Assembly: GCA_004297775.1 (NCBI GenBank)
Contig: SCUE01000037.1
Span: 62,001 to 126,000 of the forward strand
Source: Chloroflexota bacterium
GTDB taxonomy: Bacteria; Chloroflexota; UBA6077; FW602-bin22
Direction: 5' to 3'
DNA: 64,000 nt
Shown: in pieces, positions 61,362 to 64,000 of the stretch
How the letters are laid out: every line of letters starts with the position of its first letter
Position numbering within the stretch: the stretch's first letter is position 1
Translations under genes and position numbers: made by a program
Notes under the pieces: generated by a model
The model's input: only the letters and a program-made list of their open reading frames with translations
What the model was told of the DNA's origin: nothing
Database searches by the model: none

Positions 61362-62270
61362 TCAGCCCGTCCGGCGCTGAGTCGCCTGATCGACCATTTG
61401 CGTGTAGATCTGCGTCGTCGCGATGTTCGCGTGGCCGAGCAACTCCTGCACGTCGCGCAGATTGGCATTGTTGCTCAGCAGGTGGATTGCGAACGAGTGA
61501 CGCAGGGTGTGCGGCGTAATGCTACCGCTGAGCCCGGCCGCCCGCGCGTGACCCTTCAGAATCAGCCAGAAACCCTGCCGTGTCAGTCGCTCACCGCGAT
61601 GGTTGACGAACAGGGCCGCGGTCTCGCGGTGTCGCGTCAGACTCGGTCGTGCACTGCTCAAGTAGTCTTCGAGCGCCTTCTGGGTGCGAACGTCGAATGG
61701 GATGTGTCGTTCGCGTCCGGCCTTGCCGAGGCAACGAACGTAGTTCGAGAACAGGTCCACGTCGTCCTGATTGAGCGACATGAGTTCCGACACACGCATG
61801 CCGGTCGCGTACAGCAGCCGAAGCATCGCGCCGTCGCGAACCGCCTCTGGTCCCATCTTGACCGACGGGGCGACCAGCAGACTCTCGATCTCTTCGCTAC
61901 TGAGGGTGCGCGGCCGTGTCTTGCCGACGCGCGGCGAATCGAGGCCCTCAGTCGGGTCCACCTTGATAAGTCCGGAATGCGTGAGCCAGTGGAAGAACGA
62001 CTTGACCGCCGCGATCTTGCGCGCCATCGTCGCCGACGCGTACCCCTTCTCTTTGAGGAACTCGATGAACGCGTTGAGGCGCGGTTTTCCGACGCCGTTC
62101 CAGTTGATGCTCTGGTCGCCAACGACCGACAGTGGGCGCCCTCCCGTGCGGTTTGCCCGGAGGAATTCATGAAGCTGTGTCAGGTCGTTCCGGTACGCGG
62201 CGACCGTGTTCTCCGAACTTGCCCGTTCGCCAACCAGATACCCCAAGTAGCGATCTATGTCTGCCTGCAC
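61362..62270 (-). CDS. Xer-type tyrosine recombinase
   Basis: 302 residues from GTG 62270 with AGAGGAGGA upstream. The N-terminal SAM-like DNA-binding domain (DIDRYLGYLVGERASSENTVAAYRNDLTQL) precedes the catalytic domain with Arg in YATGMRVSELMSL, HTLRHSF (His-x-x-Arg), LLGHANIATTQIYT (His and the nucleophile Tyr). Length and composition match XerC/XerD, which resolve chromosome dimers at dif; a single Xer is common in some phyla. It is convergent with the polyamine operon and lies 79 bp after mreB. An integrase of a mobile element is less likely given the housekeeping context. Confidence 0.93.
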   Translation of the reverse strand: MQADIDRYLGYLVGERASSENTVAAYRNDLTQLHEFLRANRTGGRPLSVVGDQSINWNGVGKPRLNAFIEFLKEKGYASATMARKIAAVKSFFHWLTHSGLIKVDPTEGLDSPRVGKTRPRTLSSEEIESLLVAPSVKMGPEAVRDGAMLRLLYATGMRVSELMSLNQDDVDLFSNYVRCLGKAGRERHIPFDVRTQKALEDYLSSARPSLTRHRETAALFVNHRGERLTRQGFWLILKGHARAAGLSGSITPHTLRHSFAIHLLSNNANLRDVQELLGHANIATTQIYTQMVDQATQRRTG

Positions 62271-62349
62271 AAGTCCTCCTCTGGCGGAGGGGATTCTGTT
62301 GTCATATCCCTAAGGATCGGATAAACCGACCTGCAAACCCTATTAAGCG

Positions 62350-63360
62350 CTAGTTATCGACGACTGGCAGACTGCGCCGCAAAACGTCGATTCTCTCAAG
62401 CGCCAGACCGGCGCCGATCGCGACGCAGGCCAACGGATTGTCCGCCACGTAGCACGGGACGCCGGTTTCGAGCGTGAGAAGTTTGTCCAGTCCGCGAAGG
62501 CTCGCGCCGCCACCGGTCAAGATAATGCCCTTGTCGATGACGTCGGACGCCAACTCCGGCGGCGTCTGTTCGAGCACGCTCTTCGCTGCCGCGATGATCG
62601 ACGTGAGCGGTTCGGCGATCGCCTCGCGCACCTCGCTCGATCGTATCGTGATCGTCTTCGGCAGGCCGCCGACCTGATCGCGGCCACGCACATCCATCGT
62701 CAACTCTTGATCCATCGGCAATGCGGAGCCGATCTTGATCTTCACGTCCTCAGCCATCCGCTCGCCGATCATCAGGTTGTACTTACGCTTGATGTACGTC
62801 GCGATGGCGTCATCCATCTTGTTGCCACCGACGCGAACCGACGTGCTGACGACAATCCCGTTCAGAGAGATGACCGCGGCCTCGGTCGTTCCACCGCCGA
62901 TGTCGATCACCATGTTGCCGCTGGCGAGGTGGATGGGGATCTTTGCGCCGATCGCGGCCGCGAGAGGCTCCTCGATCAGCCAGGCGGTGCGCGCGCCCGC
63001 CTGAATCGTCGCGTCGTGAACCGCCCGTTGTTCGACGCTGGTGACGCCCGCGGGAATGCAGATCATAACGTCGGGCTTGAAGAGCGTGAAGCGGCCAGTC
63101 ACCTTCTGGATGAAGTACCGGAGCATCGCCTCGGTGATGACGTAATCGGCGATGACGCCGTCGCGCATCGGCCGCACGACCGTGATCGTGCCAGGCGTCC
63201 GCCCAAGCATCGCCTGCGCGTCGCGGCCGACCGCCATGATCGCATTTTCGGTGTTGGAGATTGCGACGACCGACGGCTCGGACAGCACGATGCCCTGGCC
63301 ACGCACGTAGACGAGAACGTTGGACGTGCCGAGATCGATGCCGATCTGCTTAGAAAACAT
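62350..63360 (-). CDS. mreB: Rod-shape determining protein MreB
   Basis: ATG 63360 gives 336 residues (the track ORF runs into murA). The actin-like fold has [21 protein letters not shown] (phosphate 1), [13 protein letters not shown] (phosphate 2) and [16 protein letters not shown] (adenosine). The N-terminal MFSKQ is a short membrane-binding head. MreB filaments direct PBP2/RodA lateral-wall synthesis; the PBP2 gene is in this window. It lies 37 bp after murA and could be co-transcribed with it. MreC and MreD are not adjacent, as xerC/D follows instead. Confidence 0.96.
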   Translation of the reverse strand: MFSKQIGIDLGTSNVLVYVRGQGIVLSEPSVVAISNTENAIMAVGRDAQAMLGRTPGTITVVRPMRDGVIADYVITEAMLRYFIQKVTGRFTLFKPDVMICIPAGVTSVEQRAVHDATIQAGARTAWLIEEPLAAAIGAKIPIHLASGNMVIDIGGGTTEAAVISLNGIVVSTSVRVGGNKMDDAIATYIKRKYNLMIGERMAEDVKIKIGSALPMDQELTMDVRGRDQVGGLPKTITIRSSEVREAIAEPLTSIIAAAKSVLEQTPPELASDVIDKGIILTGGGASLRGLDKLLTLETGVPCYVADNPLACVAIGAGLALERIDVLRRSLPVVDN

Positions 63361-63397
63361 TGGATGGAGTCCTGGACGCGAGTTGCTTAGGAAAAGT

Positions 63398-64000
63398 CTA
63401 GTTGTGACTTGCTCGCGCTGGCTCGCGAACCCGGACTCTCTCGATGCGTGCGCCCAGATTCCGCAACTTTCCGTCGAGCTGCTCGTAGCCCCGGTCGATG
63501 TGGTGGATGTCCGAGATCTCGGTTTCGCCATCCGCGACCAATCCGGCCAGGATGAGGGCCGCGCCAGCTCGAAGGTCTCCCGCGCGTGTCTCCGCGCCGT
63601 GCAACTGGCTCGGGCCGTCGATGTGCGCGGTCTGACCGCCGGATGTCCGGATGTCTGCCCCGAGCTTTCGAAGCTCGGAAACATAGCCGAGACGATCGTC
63701 GAAGACGCGCTCGTGGACGAAGCTGGTGCCTTCAGCCTGGGTGAGGAGCGCGGCGAAGCACGCTTGCAGATCCGTTGGGAATCCAGGATATGGCAGGGTC
63801 TGAAGCTCGCAGGCGCGCAAATGTCCGTTCGCCCGCACGCGCACCCAGTTGTCGCCCTCCTCGATCACACCGCCGACATCGGCCAGCTTATGCGTGACTG
63901 GCTCCAGATGGGCGACGTTGACGTCGTGGAGCGTGACATCGCCACCAGTCATCAGTCCGGCGATGGCGAATGTGCCCGCCTCGATGCGATCCGACAAGCA
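63398..64000 (-). CDS. murA: UDP-N-acetylglucosamine 1-carboxyvinyltransferase, C-terminal part
   Basis: The reading frame is open at the right edge, so only about the last 200 residues are present. They include [50 protein letters not shown] and [16 protein letters not shown], the C-terminal half of the enolpyruvyl-transferase barrel. MurA performs the first committed step of peptidoglycan synthesis. The track's start at 63997 is only an internal TTG. The active-site loop Cys (Cys115 in E. coli) lies outside the window, so its presence cannot be checked. Confidence 0.93.
   Translation of the reverse strand, partial: CLSDRIEAGTFAIAGLMTGGDVTLHDVNVAHLEPVTHKLADVGGVIEEGDNWVRVRANGHLRACELQTLPYPGFPTDLQACFAALLTQAEGTSFVHERVFDDRLGYVSELRKLGADIRTSGGQTAHIDGPSQLHGAETRAGDLRAGAALILAGLVADGETEISDIHHIDRGYEQLDGKLRNLGARIERVRVREPARASHN

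Noticed and set aside
61362-62270. Xer gene as integrase of a mobile element
   Set aside because: No attachment repeats, tRNA, or phage/plasmid genes nearby; it lies beside mreB and murA.

Overview
The window is a GC-rich bacterial chromosome segment with about 54 protein genes on both strands and little intergenic space. I see no rRNA, tRNA, CRISPR array, insertion sequence or prophage. Housekeeping genes (murA, mreB, PBP2, groES-groEL, valS, gltB, dcd, mutS, mutL) are mixed with accessory enzymes typical of free-living oligotrophs: a LarA-like DUF2088 protein, an enolase-superfamily dehydratase, Gfo/Idh/MocA and SDR oxidoreductases, a PIG-L deacetylase and a duplicated MFS/spermidine-synthase fusion. 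A rod-shaped peptidoglycan cell is implied by MreB, MurA and PBP2. Overall gene content and the many apparently leaderless genes suggest Chloroflexota (a Dehalococcoidia/SAR202- or Limnocylindria-like lineage). That placement is inference; no 16S gene is present.

Layout. 1-5.3 kb: a GNAT/acyl-CoA-synthetase fusion (cut by the left edge), a TPP-dependent enzyme, and a sulfide:quinone-reductase-like flavoprotein with a candidate CsoR-type operator. 5.5-12.8 kb: a small unknown protein, YajQ, the LarA homologue, PBP2, a class IV aminotransferase and groES-groEL. 12.8-24.2 kb: acetyltransferase, HAD phosphatase, an SDR-Gfo/Idh operon, a DUF218 protein, rhodanese, two MFS carriers, a TadE pair and a mandelate-racemase-family enzyme. 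24.2-31.6 kb: a LOG-family protein, two large membrane glycosyltransferase-like proteins, an MFS carrier and a MalK/UgpC-type ATPase. 31.9-35.7 kb: a secreted LPxTG-tailed protein, mutS, and a glutaredoxin-PDZ gene with an in-frame TGA. 35.8-42.4 kb: MATE exporter, SDR, P-loop protein, a PIG-L/PlsC/TatA-like operon and mutL. 42.4-48.9 kb: an operon of an MFS-spermidine synthase fusion, a tandem AAA+ ATPase and a VWA protein. 49-56 kb: gltB behind an attenuator-like leader, a GNAT protein, dcd and a SIMPL lipoprotein. 56-64 kb: valS, the polyamine operon speD-speE-ornithine decarboxylase, a Xer recombinase, mreB and murA (cut by the right edge).

The most exciting item is at 35187-35723. The ORF track breaks this gene, but it reads as one protein if TGA 35217-35219 is selenocysteine. 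The TGA replaces the first Cys of a glutaredoxin CPWC site (UPWC), a hairpin meeting the bacterial SECIS rules follows it, and the glutaredoxin is fused to a PDZ domain. Second is an 80-nt leader before gltB with a hairpin whose loop can pair with the 3' arm of a U-tailed terminator. Third is a recurring arrangement in which a TAnnnT -10 box lies only 5-8 nt before the start codon, implying frequent leaderless transcription. This pattern also settles many starts differently from the ORF track. Two genes (dcd and a HAD phosphatase) appear to start at CTG.
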